A stretch of DNA of 64,000 nt from Pseudomonadales bacterium (GTDB taxonomy: Bacteria > Pseudomonadota > Gammaproteobacteria > Pseudomonadales > Azotimanducaceae). Positions 16,083 through 24,053 of this stretch are shown in pieces. Under the pieces are notes generated by a model. It searched no databases. It had not been told where the DNA came from and worked only from the letters and a program-made list of their open reading frames with translations. The DNA is taken from NCBI GenBank assembly GCA_019634925.1, contig JAHCAL010000004.1, positions 124,001-188,000 of the forward strand, in the 5' to 3' direction. Position 1 is the stretch's first letter, and every line of letters begins with the position of its first letter. A program made the translations under genes and the position numbers.

Positions 16083-16991
16083 TTGACCTATACCTCGATC
16101 TTCGCGCCGGGGCTCTTTCGCGACCACCGCATTCTGGTGACGGGGGGCGGTTCCGGCATCGGGCGGTGCATCGCCCACGAGCTGTGCGCGCTGGGCGCAC
16201 AGGTGCTCGTTGCCGGGCGCACCCAGGCCAAGCTCGAGGCCGTGCAAGCCGAAATCCGGGCGGACGGCGGTATGGCCGACACGGCCATCTGTGACGTCCG
16301 TGATGCCGCCGTCGTAGACCGCGTGGTGCGGAACTGGGCTGCGAACGGGCCGATCCACGGGCTGGTAAACTGTGCGGGCGGTCAGTTCCCCGCCCTGCTC
16401 GCCGAAATGTCCGCCAACGGCTTCGAGGCGGTGATCCGCAACAACCTGCTGTCGATGTATCTCGTCTCCACTGCCGTGTACCGGCAGAGCATGCGTCACC
16501 ACGGCGGCGTCATCGTAAACATCACTGCCGGGGAAGCCGGCGGCATGCCGCTGATGGGCCACAGCGGCGCAGCGCGCGCGGGCGTACACAACCTCACGGC
16601 CACAGCGGCGGTGGAGTGGGCCGCCGACGGCGTGCGCGTCAACGCCGTAGCGCCCGGCTACGTGGCCTCGAGTGGCTTCGATACCTACACTGACGAGCGG
16701 ATGCTCCGGGCCCTGCACGCGTTTCCTGGGGTGACGCCTGTCGGGCGCCTCGGCACCGAGGCGGAGATCAGCGCCGCCGTCGCCTTTCTGCTGAGCCCGG
16801 CCGCTCGCTTCGTCACGGGCCAGGTGTGGCGCGTGGATGGCGGCGCCGGTCTCACCACCAACAACCCCATGTTTCCCCTGCAGAGCCCGCCGGCACAGCC
16901 GGCTTTCGAAGGCTTCCACCGCGCACACACGCCTTCGGTGCTCGCCGGCGGACCTGCAACGACCGATGCACCCGAGGAGTCGGACTCATGA
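16083..16991 (+). CDS. SDR oxidoreductase, enoyl-CoA-reductase-like subgroup
   Basis: 302 residues; TTG 16083 is used because it precedes the first conserved strand, though a later start is possible. The Rossmann motif is VTGGGSGIGR at about 19-28, and NCAGG replaces NNAG at about 96-100. The usual YxxxK is replaced by GHSGAARAGVHNL at about 159-171, the arrangement of the peroxisomal 2-enoyl-CoA reductase/terpene-degradation branch, where the catalytic pattern differs. The C-terminal 40 residues after VDGGAG are an unusual Pro/Ala-rich extension. It overlaps the CoA-transferase gene by 4 nt, pointing to an acyl-CoA substrate. Confidence 0.78.
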   Translation: MTYTSIFAPGLFRDHRILVTGGGSGIGRCIAHELCALGAQVLVAGRTQAKLEAVQAEIRADGGMADTAICDVRDAAVVDRVVRNWAANGPIHGLVNCAGGQFPALLAEMSANGFEAVIRNNLLSMYLVSTAVYRQSMRHHGGVIVNITAGEAGGMPLMGHSGAARAGVHNLTATAAVEWAADGVRVNAVAPGYVASSGFDTYTDERMLRALHAFPGVTPVGRLGTEAEISAAVAFLLSPAARFVTGQVWRVDGGAGLTTNNPMFPLQSPPAQPAFEGFHRAHTPSVLAGGPATTDAPEESDS

Positions 16992-18184
16992 CGCTGCTTA
17001 AAGACATCACGGTGCTGGATCTGACCCGCGTGGTGGCAGGCCCGGCCTGCACCCGCACTCTGGCCGATCTCGGCGCAGAGGTGCTGAAGATCGAGCCGCC
17101 GAAAGGCGATCTCATGCGCCGCGGGGTTCCTAACCGCGGCGGCGTGGCGGTCGGCTACGCGCAGCAGAACGCCGGGAAGCGGCATCTGTGCGTCGACCTG
17201 ACCCAGGAGACCGGGCAAGCCCTGGTGCGGCGGCTGGCCGATCAATGCGACATCGTGGTCGAGAACTACCGGCCGGGTGTGGCCGCGCGCCTCGGACTCG
17301 GCTACGAGCTGCTCCGCCAGTCCAATCCGGCGCTGATCTATTGCTCCATCTCCGGCTACGGCCAAGAGGGCAGGGCATCCAGGCGCCGGGCCCACGCGCC
17401 GATCATTCACGCCGAGGTGGGGCTAATCGAGCTCAACGCCAGGGAGCGCGACACCCCGCCGCTGCCGGAAGCCGTTTCCCATGCCGACTTCGCCGGCTCC
17501 GCCCAGGCCACCGCAGGGATTCTGGCTGCCCTGGTGCAGCGTCTGCAGACGGGCCAGGGGCAGCACGTCGACGTGTCCATGGCCGAGACGATGCTGGCCA
17601 TGAACGAGTGGACCGCGGTGGAAGTCAACGGCGGCATCGGTGACGAGATCAGCCCGTTCCGCCCCGGCAAAGCGGCCCTGCTTCGCACCGCCGATGGCGC
17701 ATGGGTCCAGTTGCCCGGCAATCCGTTGACGGGCGTGTTCGCCATCGCCAGGGCACTGGGGCGGGAGCAGGCGCTTGCGGAGCGCGGTTGGCACGGCTTC
17801 GAGGATACCCGCGACAAAACCGCCGAGGTCCACGCGCTGCTGCAATCGTGGGCCGCGGAATTCGCCACGGTAACCAAGTTTGAGGCCGCACTCGACAAGG
17901 CTCGGGTGCCGCTGGGCCAGGTGCGCAGTCTCGCCGAGGTCGCCGAGCAACCCTGGGCCGTCGAGCGCCGGGCGTTCGTGGAGTTGAACCTCCAGGGCAC
18001 CCCAGTGAAGCTGCCGCGATCGCCCTTTCGCTTCGCCGGCCACGACGTCGGCCCGCGACATGCAGGCGCGCGGCGCGGCGCCGACAATGCCGCCGTGCTG
18101 ACCGAAAAGCTCGGGCTCAGCGAGGACGAGATCGAACGGCTGAGGACAAGCGGCGTGCTCTGCGCCGAGGAAGACGAACGATGA
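16988..18184 (+). CDS. CaiB/BaiF-type (class III) CoA transferase
   Basis: 398 residues, normal for family III. Signature stretches: ITVLDLTRVVAGPACTRTLADLGAEVLKIEPPKGD at the start, NAGKRHLCVDL, CDIVVENYRPG, and LIYCSISGYGQEG. The catalytic Asp region is HAEVGLIELN...DFAGSAQATAGILAAL, with a conserved MAETMLAM helix. It should move CoA between a donor thioester and a carboxylic acid without an acyl-phosphate step, activating a degradation intermediate. It overlaps both the SDR in front and the LLM behind by four bases, so the three form one translational unit. Confidence 0.88.
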   Translation: MTLLKDITVLDLTRVVAGPACTRTLADLGAEVLKIEPPKGDLMRRGVPNRGGVAVGYAQQNAGKRHLCVDLTQETGQALVRRLADQCDIVVENYRPGVAARLGLGYELLRQSNPALIYCSISGYGQEGRASRRRAHAPIIHAEVGLIELNARERDTPPLPEAVSHADFAGSAQATAGILAALVQRLQTGQGQHVDVSMAETMLAMNEWTAVEVNGGIGDEISPFRPGKAALLRTADGAWVQLPGNPLTGVFAIARALGREQALAERGWHGFEDTRDKTAEVHALLQSWAAEFATVTKFEAALDKARVPLGQVRSLAEVAEQPWAVERRAFVELNLQGTPVKLPRSPFRFAGHDVGPRHAGARRGADNAAVLTEKLGLSEDEIERLRTSGVLCAEEDER

Positions 18185-19110
18185 GCGATCAGGATCTGCA
18201 GTTCGGGGTGATGAGCGGCTTTCCGGATCCGGAGTCGGCCCGGGTCACCGTGGAGGAGGCGGAACGGCTGGGCTTCGATTCCCTCTGGGTGGGCGATCAC
18301 GTGGCCTTTCCGGTGCCGATTCTCGACTCCCTCGCCCAGCTCGCCCTCGCCGCCGCCTTCGCGCGCCGTCTCACCCTCGGCACCTGCGTTTACCTCCTGC
18401 CCCTGCGCCACCCCACCCTGGTGGCCAAGCAGACCGCCACGCTCGACCGCATGCTCTCGGGCCGGTTCGCTCTCGGTGTCGGGGTGGGAGGGGAGTTTCC
18501 CAACGAATACGCCGCATGCGGCGTACCGCTGCATCAGCGGGGCGCTCGACTGACGGAAGGTATCGACGTGCTGAAGGCGCTGTGGAGTGCCGAGCCAGTC
18601 ACCCGAAGCGGCCGCTTCTACCCGCTGGACGACGTCCGCATGCTGCCGCCCCCGACGTCATCAGGCGGGCCGCCGGTCTGGTGCGGCGGACGAGCCCCGG
18701 CGGCGCTCGAGCGGGCGGGCCGGCTGGGCGACGGCTATGTCTCTTACGCCGTCGATCCGCAGCGCTTCTCCGCCTCCCTGACGACGATCCGCCGCGCCGC
18801 CGCCGCGGCGGGCCGCAGCCTCGACGCCTTTACGCCGGCCCACATGCTGTTCCTGCGCCTCGACGAGCGCTTCGAGGATTCGCACCGGACGGCAACGGAG
18901 CACCTGAGCCGCCGCTACGCCATGGATTTTTCCAAGGCCGCTCGACGCTATGGCGCGCTCGGTCCGGCCGCGGACGTCGCCGAAACGATCCACCGCTACC
19001 GGGAGGCCGGCGTCCGGCACTTGATTCTCGATCTGGTCGGGCCCGCGGCCGATCGCCACGAGCAACTCCATCGATTCAGCCACGAGGTGATGCCCCTACT
19101 GAAAACCTGA
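18181..19110 (+). CDS. LLM-class flavin-dependent oxidoreductase
   Basis: 309 residues of the luciferase-like TIM-barrel family, close to the F420-type subgroup: FGVMSGFPDPESARVTVEEAERLGFDSLWVGDHVAF, RRLTLGTCVYLLPLRHP, LDRMLSGRFALGVGVGGEFPNEYAACGV and PPVWCGGRAPAALERAGRLGDGY. Whether it uses F420 or FMNH2 cannot be told from sequence alone; no F420 synthesis gene is in the window. It overlaps the CoA transferase by 4 nt. It might reduce or hydroxylate a CoA-linked or free intermediate. A hairpin directly after the stop may end the transcript. Confidence 0.85.
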   Translation: MSDQDLQFGVMSGFPDPESARVTVEEAERLGFDSLWVGDHVAFPVPILDSLAQLALAAAFARRLTLGTCVYLLPLRHPTLVAKQTATLDRMLSGRFALGVGVGGEFPNEYAACGVPLHQRGARLTEGIDVLKALWSAEPVTRSGRFYPLDDVRMLPPPTSSGGPPVWCGGRAPAALERAGRLGDGYVSYAVDPQRFSASLTTIRRAAAAAGRSLDAFTPAHMLFLRLDERFEDSHRTATEHLSRRYAMDFSKAARRYGALGPAADVAETIHRYREAGVRHLILDLVGPAADRHEQLHRFSHEVMPLLKT

Positions 19111-19172
19111 TCACCCATCCGGCTCAGCGGGTGATTCGTCCCCCGGCGGCACGGCCACCGGTTGCCGGTGGC
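19110..19172 (+). terminator. Two GC-rich hairpins after the LLM gene
   Basis: Hairpin 1: ATCACCC (19110-19116) pairs with GGGTGAT (19129-19135). Hairpin 2: GCCACCGG-TTG-CCGGTGGC (19154-19172) is a perfect 8-bp stem with a 3-nt loop. Neither is followed by a run of T, so intrinsic termination would be weak. They separate the SDR/CoA-transferase/LLM unit from the amidohydrolase. Confidence 0.4.
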
Positions 19173-19177
19173 ACCAG

Positions 19178-19199
19178 GACTGTATGCTGCGTTACAGTC
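19178..19199. promoter_or_regulatory. Extended dyad of the shared operator type
   Basis: GACTGTA-TGCTGCGT-TACAGTC is a 22-bp inverted repeat with perfect 7-bp arms; its core GTATGCTGCGTTAC (19182-19195) keeps the GTA-N8-TAC spacing found at the other sites. It lies about 30 bp upstream of the amidohydrolase start and gives that gene its own probable control point. Confidence 0.5.
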
Positions 19200-19230
19200 T
19201 GAGTCCCTACTGTGCCCTCGGAGTGGATCC

Positions 19231-20370
19231 ATGGAGTACTCGCGCGTCTCTGCCGACTGTCACATCGACCTCTGCTGGCTGCCGCCGACTCTATTCACGG
19301 ACGAGGCGACGCCGGCGATGAAAAGCCGCATGCCCTATGTCGCGTCCGGTTCCAAGGGTGACTACTGGACGACGCCGAGCGGCGCCAATCTCGGGCTCAA
19401 GAACGGGGTGGGGCCTACGGGAGCGCCCTATGTGCCCGGCCAGCATGCGCGTGTCGACCGGATGGCCGAAACCGGTCTCTACCGCGACGGCGAACAGGAC
19501 ATCCGCCGGGTCTCCGATCCCCACCTGCGGGTTCGTGACATGGACCTCGACGGGGTCCATGCCGAGGTGCTGTACGGCATTCTCGGCGCGGCCAGCCGGC
19601 TGGGAGACACCGAGGCCGTCAACGAGATGCTGCGAATCTACAACGACTGGCTGGTGGAGTTCTGCAGCCATTATCCCGAGCGCCACATCGGCCTGGCCTG
19701 CCTGCCGTACGGCGACATCGACGCGGCGGTGAGAGAGGCCTACCGGGTAGCCGATCTCGGATTGAAAGGCCTCGAGTTGTCCTGCTCGTGGGACATGCAG
19801 CCCATGCTGCACCCCTGCTGGGAGCCCTTATGGCAAGCCGTCCACGAGGTGGACCTGCCGCTGCACTTCCACACGTTCCCGAACGTGTCTCCGGACGCCA
19901 TGCGCGCCATCCCCGCCGAGCGGCGGCGGGCGATGTTCTTCAGCGTAGTATCCGGGTTTCAGATGAACCTGATCAACATTCTCTCGGCGCTCATGGCCGC
20001 CAACGTGTTCGAGCGTTATCCGAACGTACGTGTCGCCTTCGGCGAGAGCGGATGCGGGTGGATCCCCTACGCCCTGGAGCGCATGGATTTCGAGTGGGAG
20101 GATCGCTTTCAGGACCTCGGGCTCGAAATGAGACCCAGCGACTACTGGCGGCGTCAATGCAAGGCCACATTCCAGTTCGACATCGTCGGCAGCAAGCTCA
20201 TCGACGACATGGGCGTAAATACGCTGATGTGGGGCTCCGACTATCCCCACGGCGACGGCGTGTGGCCCGAGTCGGACCGCTACATTCGCGAGCAGTTCGC
20301 GCACCTACCGGCGGCCGATGTGCACCGCATCACCTGCGCCAACGCCGTCGAGTTCTACCGGCTGAGCTGA
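19231..20370 (+). CDS. TIM-barrel amidohydrolase (amidohydrolase_2 / ACMSD-like)
   Basis: 379 residues from ATG 19231 (CGGAG upstream). It belongs to the metal-dependent amidohydrolase_2 group that includes ACMSD-type decarboxylases and LigY-like hydrolases. Visible: SADCHIDLCW (the first metal-ligand strand, DxH), LGLKGLELSCSW, VDLPLHFHTFPN (metal His), NVRVAFGESGCGWIPYALERMDFEWED, and LMWGSDYPHGDGVWP, where the Asp is the usual active-site acid. This family often acts on semialdehydes, beta-dicarbonyls or C-C bonds of ring-cleavage products. Substrate unknown. Confidence 0.83.
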   Translation: MEYSRVSADCHIDLCWLPPTLFTDEATPAMKSRMPYVASGSKGDYWTTPSGANLGLKNGVGPTGAPYVPGQHARVDRMAETGLYRDGEQDIRRVSDPHLRVRDMDLDGVHAEVLYGILGAASRLGDTEAVNEMLRIYNDWLVEFCSHYPERHIGLACLPYGDIDAAVREAYRVADLGLKGLELSCSWDMQPMLHPCWEPLWQAVHEVDLPLHFHTFPNVSPDAMRAIPAERRRAMFFSVVSGFQMNLINILSALMAANVFERYPNVRVAFGESGCGWIPYALERMDFEWEDRFQDLGLEMRPSDYWRRQCKATFQFDIVGSKLIDDMGVNTLMWGSDYPHGDGVWPESDRYIREQFAHLPAADVHRITCANAVEFYRLS

Positions 20371-20405
20371 ACCGAGGAAAAGCGGGCGGGAGCCCGGCAC
20401 GCCGG

Positions 20406-21614
20406 CTACTTCCGGTAGTAGGCCTCCCGCTCTTGCGACGCCGGCACCACCGGCACGTCCTCCTCCGCCAGCGGCGCCATCCGGCGCTTGCGCGCGAGCG
20501 CCTGCTCCAGATAGGGCCCCAGCGCTTGCGCCTTGTCGGCCTCGCGGCGGGCGCGGCGTTCCTCGACCGGCGCAGCACCTCGGCGCCGAACAGCTCGAGG
20601 CTTTCGCAGATGTGCTCGTGGCGGTTCTTGCCACCCTGCTGAAGGAAGATGATCTGATCGACGCCGACCGCCTCGAAGTCTTCGATGTGGCGGGTGAGCT
20701 TGCTCCGGCGTGCCGATCGCCGGTGCCGCGATGGTGGGAAGATCGCGGCCCTTGAGCGTCTCGTATTCCTCCCAGAGCGTCGAATACCCGGGCCGGGCGT
20801 CGTTGGCCACCAGCGCGTTGATGACATACCGAAAGAAGGCGAAGCCATCCTCACCACGCCGCCGCGCTTCCTCGGCGTCCTGGTGCAGGGAAAACCCGGC
20901 CACGAGCGCCATGTTGGCGTTGACCCGGTGGCCGATCGGCACACACTCCTCCGACCGGATGATGCCGTAGTAGATGTCCGACCAGGTTTTCGCCTCCTCC
21001 GGATCCACGAAGGTGAACGCCAACGCGCGGAGCCCGTTCCTGGCGGCCGTCTCGATGGTCTTGCGGTTGGTGCAGGCCAGCCACATGGGCGGATGAGGCT
21101 TCTGCAGGGGCTTCGGGATCACGTTGCGACAGGGCATCGAGAAGCCTTTCCCTTCGTAGCCGGGGTACGGCTCCAGCACCATCATGTTGGCGATCTGCTC
21201 CGCGGACTCGAGCGACAGCGCCTGCTTCTCCTTCGCCGGGATTCCGAAGCCGTGCAGCTCGAGCCGCGTCGCCCCCTCGCCGATGCCGAACTCCACCCGG
21301 CCGCTCGAGATCAGGTCGAGCATGGCCACGGATTCGGCCGTCCGGGCCGGATGGTTGTAGTGGGGAATCACCTGGCGGATGCCGAAGCCGAGGCGGATGT
21401 CCCGGGTGCAGGCGGCCAGCACCGAGAGGAACACGTCGGACGCCGAGCAATGGGAATACTCCTCCAGGAAGTGGTGCTCCACCGCCCACGCGTGGTGAAT
21501 TCCCAGCCGGTCGGCGAGGCGCACCTGTTCCAGCGCCTCATGGACCAGCCGATGCTCCGCGCCGTCGCTCCAGGGTTTCGGCAACTGCAGCTCGTAGAAG
21601 ACTCCGAAACTCAT
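20406..21614 (-). CDS. LLM-class flavin-dependent monooxygenase with a frame-scrambled segment
   Basis: 402 codons. The N-terminal 300 residues are a clear luciferase-like enzyme: SFGVFYELQLPKPW, AWAVEHHFLEEYSHCSASDV, GRVEFGIGEGATRLELHGFG and LQKPHPPMWLACTNRKTIE. At about 20700 one base too many throws the frame; the true sequence KLTRHIEDFEAVGVDQIIFLQ and GGKNRHEHICESLELFGAEV lies in a neighbouring frame until about 20580, where a second shift restores it and VEERRARREADKAQALG runs to the end. The gene stays open but carries about 40 wrong residues. This is either a pair of sequencing indels or a recent compensated mutation. Confidence 0.75.
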   Translation of the reverse strand: MSFGVFYELQLPKPWSDGAEHRLVHEALEQVRLADRLGIHHAWAVEHHFLEEYSHCSASDVFLSVLAACTRDIRLGFGIRQVIPHYNHPARTAESVAMLDLISSGRVEFGIGEGATRLELHGFGIPAKEKQALSLESAEQIANMMVLEPYPGYEGKGFSMPCRNVIPKPLQKPHPPMWLACTNRKTIETAARNGLRALAFTFVDPEEAKTWSDIYYGIIRSEECVPIGHRVNANMALVAGFSLHQDAEEARRRGEDGFAFFRYVINALVANDARPGYSTLWEEYETLKGRDLPTIAAPAIGTPEQAHPPHRRLRGGRRRSDHLPSAGWQEPPRAHLRKPRAVRRRGAAPVEERRARREADKAQALGPYLEQALARKRRMAPLAEEDVPVVPASQEREAYYRK

Positions 21615-21655
21615 GAATGGCTGCTATGGGTGGGGATTGCTCGGCCCCGGCCGGC

Positions 21656-22741
21656 TCACGCCGCCGATGGCAGGCTCGGCAGCGGCCCCAGCTTCGCCAG
21701 CTCGCGGTGAATCTCGTCACCCCGCGGGTGGCCCGCCAGTTCATCGACGATGTGCCGGTAGCGGTACGATTTCATGCGCTCGGTGCGCGCACCGCCCATG
21801 GCGTTGCAGACTGCTTCCACCAGCCGGTCGATCACCACCTCTCCGGGCAGAGTACTGCTGTCGGTGCCGCGGAATGTCCGTGCCCGGGCCTCGGCCAGCG
21901 CGCAGCCGAGATAGCGCACGTGGATGTCCTCATCGGCCTGGATGTTGTCGACCATGGCAGGCGCCCACTCCGGAGCGGCAGAGACATCCGGATCCGCCAG
22001 CACCTCCCGCGCCCACTTGAAGGTCGTATACGCGCCATACTCCACGTGAAGGATCCGCGCCAGCGCCAGGAAGGTGAGCTCGACCATCGGATCGAGCTGT
22101 TCGAACAGGCGCGTGACACTCCCGACCGAGGTGGCCTCTGGCGCCGCCTTGGCCTTGCCCTGATACCCCGGCGGCGGCGCCAGAGGCAGGTTTTCGAACA
22201 TGTCGTCGGTGATTGTCGGATCCTCCAGCGCCCGGTCACGGATGGCAAACCACATCTCGTCGTGACCGTATTCATCGTCGCTGCCCGCTTCGTCCTGGCC
22301 GTGGGCAACCAGCAGGCCGCGGTGCAGGTGGGCAATGCAGGTGCCGTCGAGGGACTCCACGAAGTGCTCGCTGAAGTCTATCTCCGGCAGCAGCCGGATG
22401 CCGTCGTTGCCGAAGCCCTCGATCACACCGATCAGCGTGAGTATGCGGGTCAACGCATCCTTGCAGCCGTGACTCAGGAGCAGCTTCGCCTGCCCCACTG
22501 TCGGAAAGAACACGTTGGCGCGGTTGATGGCGTCGCGGTCCAAGACCTCGACATCACGCCCTTCTGCCTTCAAGCAGCCCCACCACGCCTCGATGGCCGG
22601 TGTGCGGTTCAGCGATCTCGGCGGGCGATACGTGCCGTCCGCTAGCAGGCCGCCGTGCAGCGTCTTGTCTTTGTGGCGGATCTTGGTCGCGTAATCGTGC
22701 TCGGCCATCAATTCGTCGAAGCTGTAGTTCAACTGGCTCAT
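21656..22741 (-). CDS. Uncharacterised protein, possible ferritin-like helical domain
   Basis: 361 residues from ATG 22741 (GAGGTGAGAGC upstream); the frame runs further upstream without support. I do not recognise a named family. The C-terminal half is helical with a suggestive metal-type pattern: LARILHVEYGAYTTFKWARE and then NIQADEDIHVRYLGCALAEA, where acidic residues and E-D-I-H recall diiron/ferritin-like bundles. A His-rich acidic loop, HGQDEAGSDDEYGHDEMW, is in the middle. It lies between an acyl-CoA dehydrogenase pair and an LLM gene, all on the minus strand, so a redox role in the same pathway is plausible but unproven. Confidence 0.6.
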   Translation of the reverse strand: MSQLNYSFDELMAEHDYATKIRHKDKTLHGGLLADGTYRPPRSLNRTPAIEAWWGCLKAEGRDVEVLDRDAINRANVFFPTVGQAKLLLSHGCKDALTRILTLIGVIEGFGNDGIRLLPEIDFSEHFVESLDGTCIAHLHRGLLVAHGQDEAGSDDEYGHDEMWFAIRDRALEDPTITDDMFENLPLAPPPGYQGKAKAAPEATSVGSVTRLFEQLDPMVELTFLALARILHVEYGAYTTFKWAREVLADPDVSAAPEWAPAMVDNIQADEDIHVRYLGCALAEARARTFRGTDSSTLPGEVVIDRLVEAVCNAMGGARTERMKSYRYRHIVDELAGHPRGDEIHRELAKLGPLPSLPSAA

Positions 22742-22787
22742 GCTCTCACCTCTGTAAGCGTCTGCTCGCACCCGGACCATCCGGTCG

Positions 22788-24053
22788 TCACCTCGAGACG
22801 TTCGATGGATTCCTGCGCACGTCGCGAAACGGCACGTCGACGTCGTCTCGGGGCTCCTTCGGCAGTCCGAGCACTCGTTCTGCGATGATATTGCGCTGGA
22901 TTTCGTCGGTGCCGCCGGCGATGGAGATGGCGGGTACCGACAGCAGCACCTCCGCCACCATGCCCTCGGCCGGGGCATTCTCCCCGGCTAGCAGGGCATC
23001 GGGGCCTACGGCGGCGGCATGGGCCCGGGCCGCTGCCCGGGCCACGACGCTGGCGGCGAGCTTGCCGAGCGAGCCCTCCGGCCCCGGCGGTTGCCCCAGC
23101 GCACGGGCCGCACGTGCGCGCCGCGCCGTCCACTGGGCCGCCCGCTCGAGCATCAACGCCCGGGCGATCTCCTGGCGCACTACCGGGTCCGGGAGACGTC
23201 CGCTTGCCCGAGCGACCGGCAGAATCAGATCGACGCGCCCAGCCCGCTGGGGGTACCACTTGTAGGGCTCCATTACCCGGGCCTGCTCTTCCCGCAGCTC
23301 TCGGTAGACCCGGCCTTCGCCCCGTTCGGCCTGCCCCCAGGTGCGCATGCCGTCGGCCAGCCGCCGCTCGTGGGCGAGCGTCGTCAGCGCCACCTGCCAG
23401 CCACCGCCCGGTTTTCCCACCAGCATGTCGCGGGGAACGCGAGCGTCGGTCATGAACACCTCGTTGAACGAGGCATGCCCGTTCATCTGCCGCAACGGCC
23501 GGACCTCCACGCCCGGCTGCTCGATCTCGAGCACGAAGAAGCTCAGGCCACGGTGCTTCGGCACGTCCCAATCGGTGCGGGCCAGCAGCATGCCGTACCG
23601 GGCGTGATGCGCGCTGGTCGTCCAGACCTTCTGCCCGTTGACGATCCAGGTATCGCGGTTGAGCTCTGCGCGGGTGGTGAGTCCCGCCAGATCAGAGCCG
23701 CTGCCGGGCTCACTGAACAACTGACACCAGGTGTCTTCCCCGGTGAGGATGCGCGGCAGCAGCCTGGCCTTCTGCTCCTCGCTGCCATGCTCGAGCAGCG
23801 TGGCTGCCGCGAGCATGCGCACGCCCGACGACGCCACCCCCACGGCGCCGGCCCGGCGGAACTCCGCCTGCACGACTTCCCCGAGCGCCTCGGAGAGCCC
23901 TTTGCCGAACCACGCCGCCGGCCAGGTAGGACAGCCCCAGCCGGAAGACACCAGGCGCCGACGCCATTCCGCGAGGGGCAGATCGGAATCCCAGTGTTCG
24001 GCGAGCCAGGCGCGCGCCTCTTCGCGTACCTGCTCGGCGGCCGGCTCATTCAT
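22788..24053 (-). CDS. Acyl-CoA dehydrogenase, first of an adjacent pair
   Basis: 421 residues. ACAD features: WCQLFSEPGSGSDLAGLTTRA (FAD/substrate loop), WIVNGQKVWTTSAHHARYGMLLARTD, MNGHASFNEVFMTDARVP, and the C-terminal VPAISIAGGTDEIQRNIIAERVLGLP, the ACAD signature that contacts FAD in the partner subunit. It starts 8 nt inside the end of the upstream ACAD gene, so the two are coupled. Such side-by-side ACADs often form alpha2beta2 enzymes acting on CoA thioesters of steroid or polycyclic carboxylates. The N-terminal lid domain looks slightly shorter than in single-gene ACADs. Confidence 0.87.
   Translation of the reverse strand: MNEPAAEQVREEARAWLAEHWDSDLPLAEWRRRLVSSGWGCPTWPAAWFGKGLSEALGEVVQAEFRRAGAVGVASSGVRMLAAATLLEHGSEEQKARLLPRILTGEDTWCQLFSEPGSGSDLAGLTTRAELNRDTWIVNGQKVWTTSAHHARYGMLLARTDWDVPKHRGLSFFVLEIEQPGVEVRPLRQMNGHASFNEVFMTDARVPRDMLVGKPGGGWQVALTTLAHERRLADGMRTWGQAERGEGRVYRELREEQARVMEPYKWYPQRAGRVDLILPVARASGRLPDPVVRQEIARALMLERAAQWTARRARAARALGQPPGPEGSLGKLAASVVARAAARAHAAAVGPDALLAGENAPAEGMVAEVLLSVPAISIAGGTDEIQRNIIAERVLGLPKEPRDDVDVPFRDVRRNPSNVSR

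Noticed and set aside
19154..19172. Hairpin as a riboswitch or regulatory RNA
   Set aside because: A single 8-bp stem with a 3-nt loop; no conserved aptamer-like structure, so it is listed only as a weak terminator-type hairpin.
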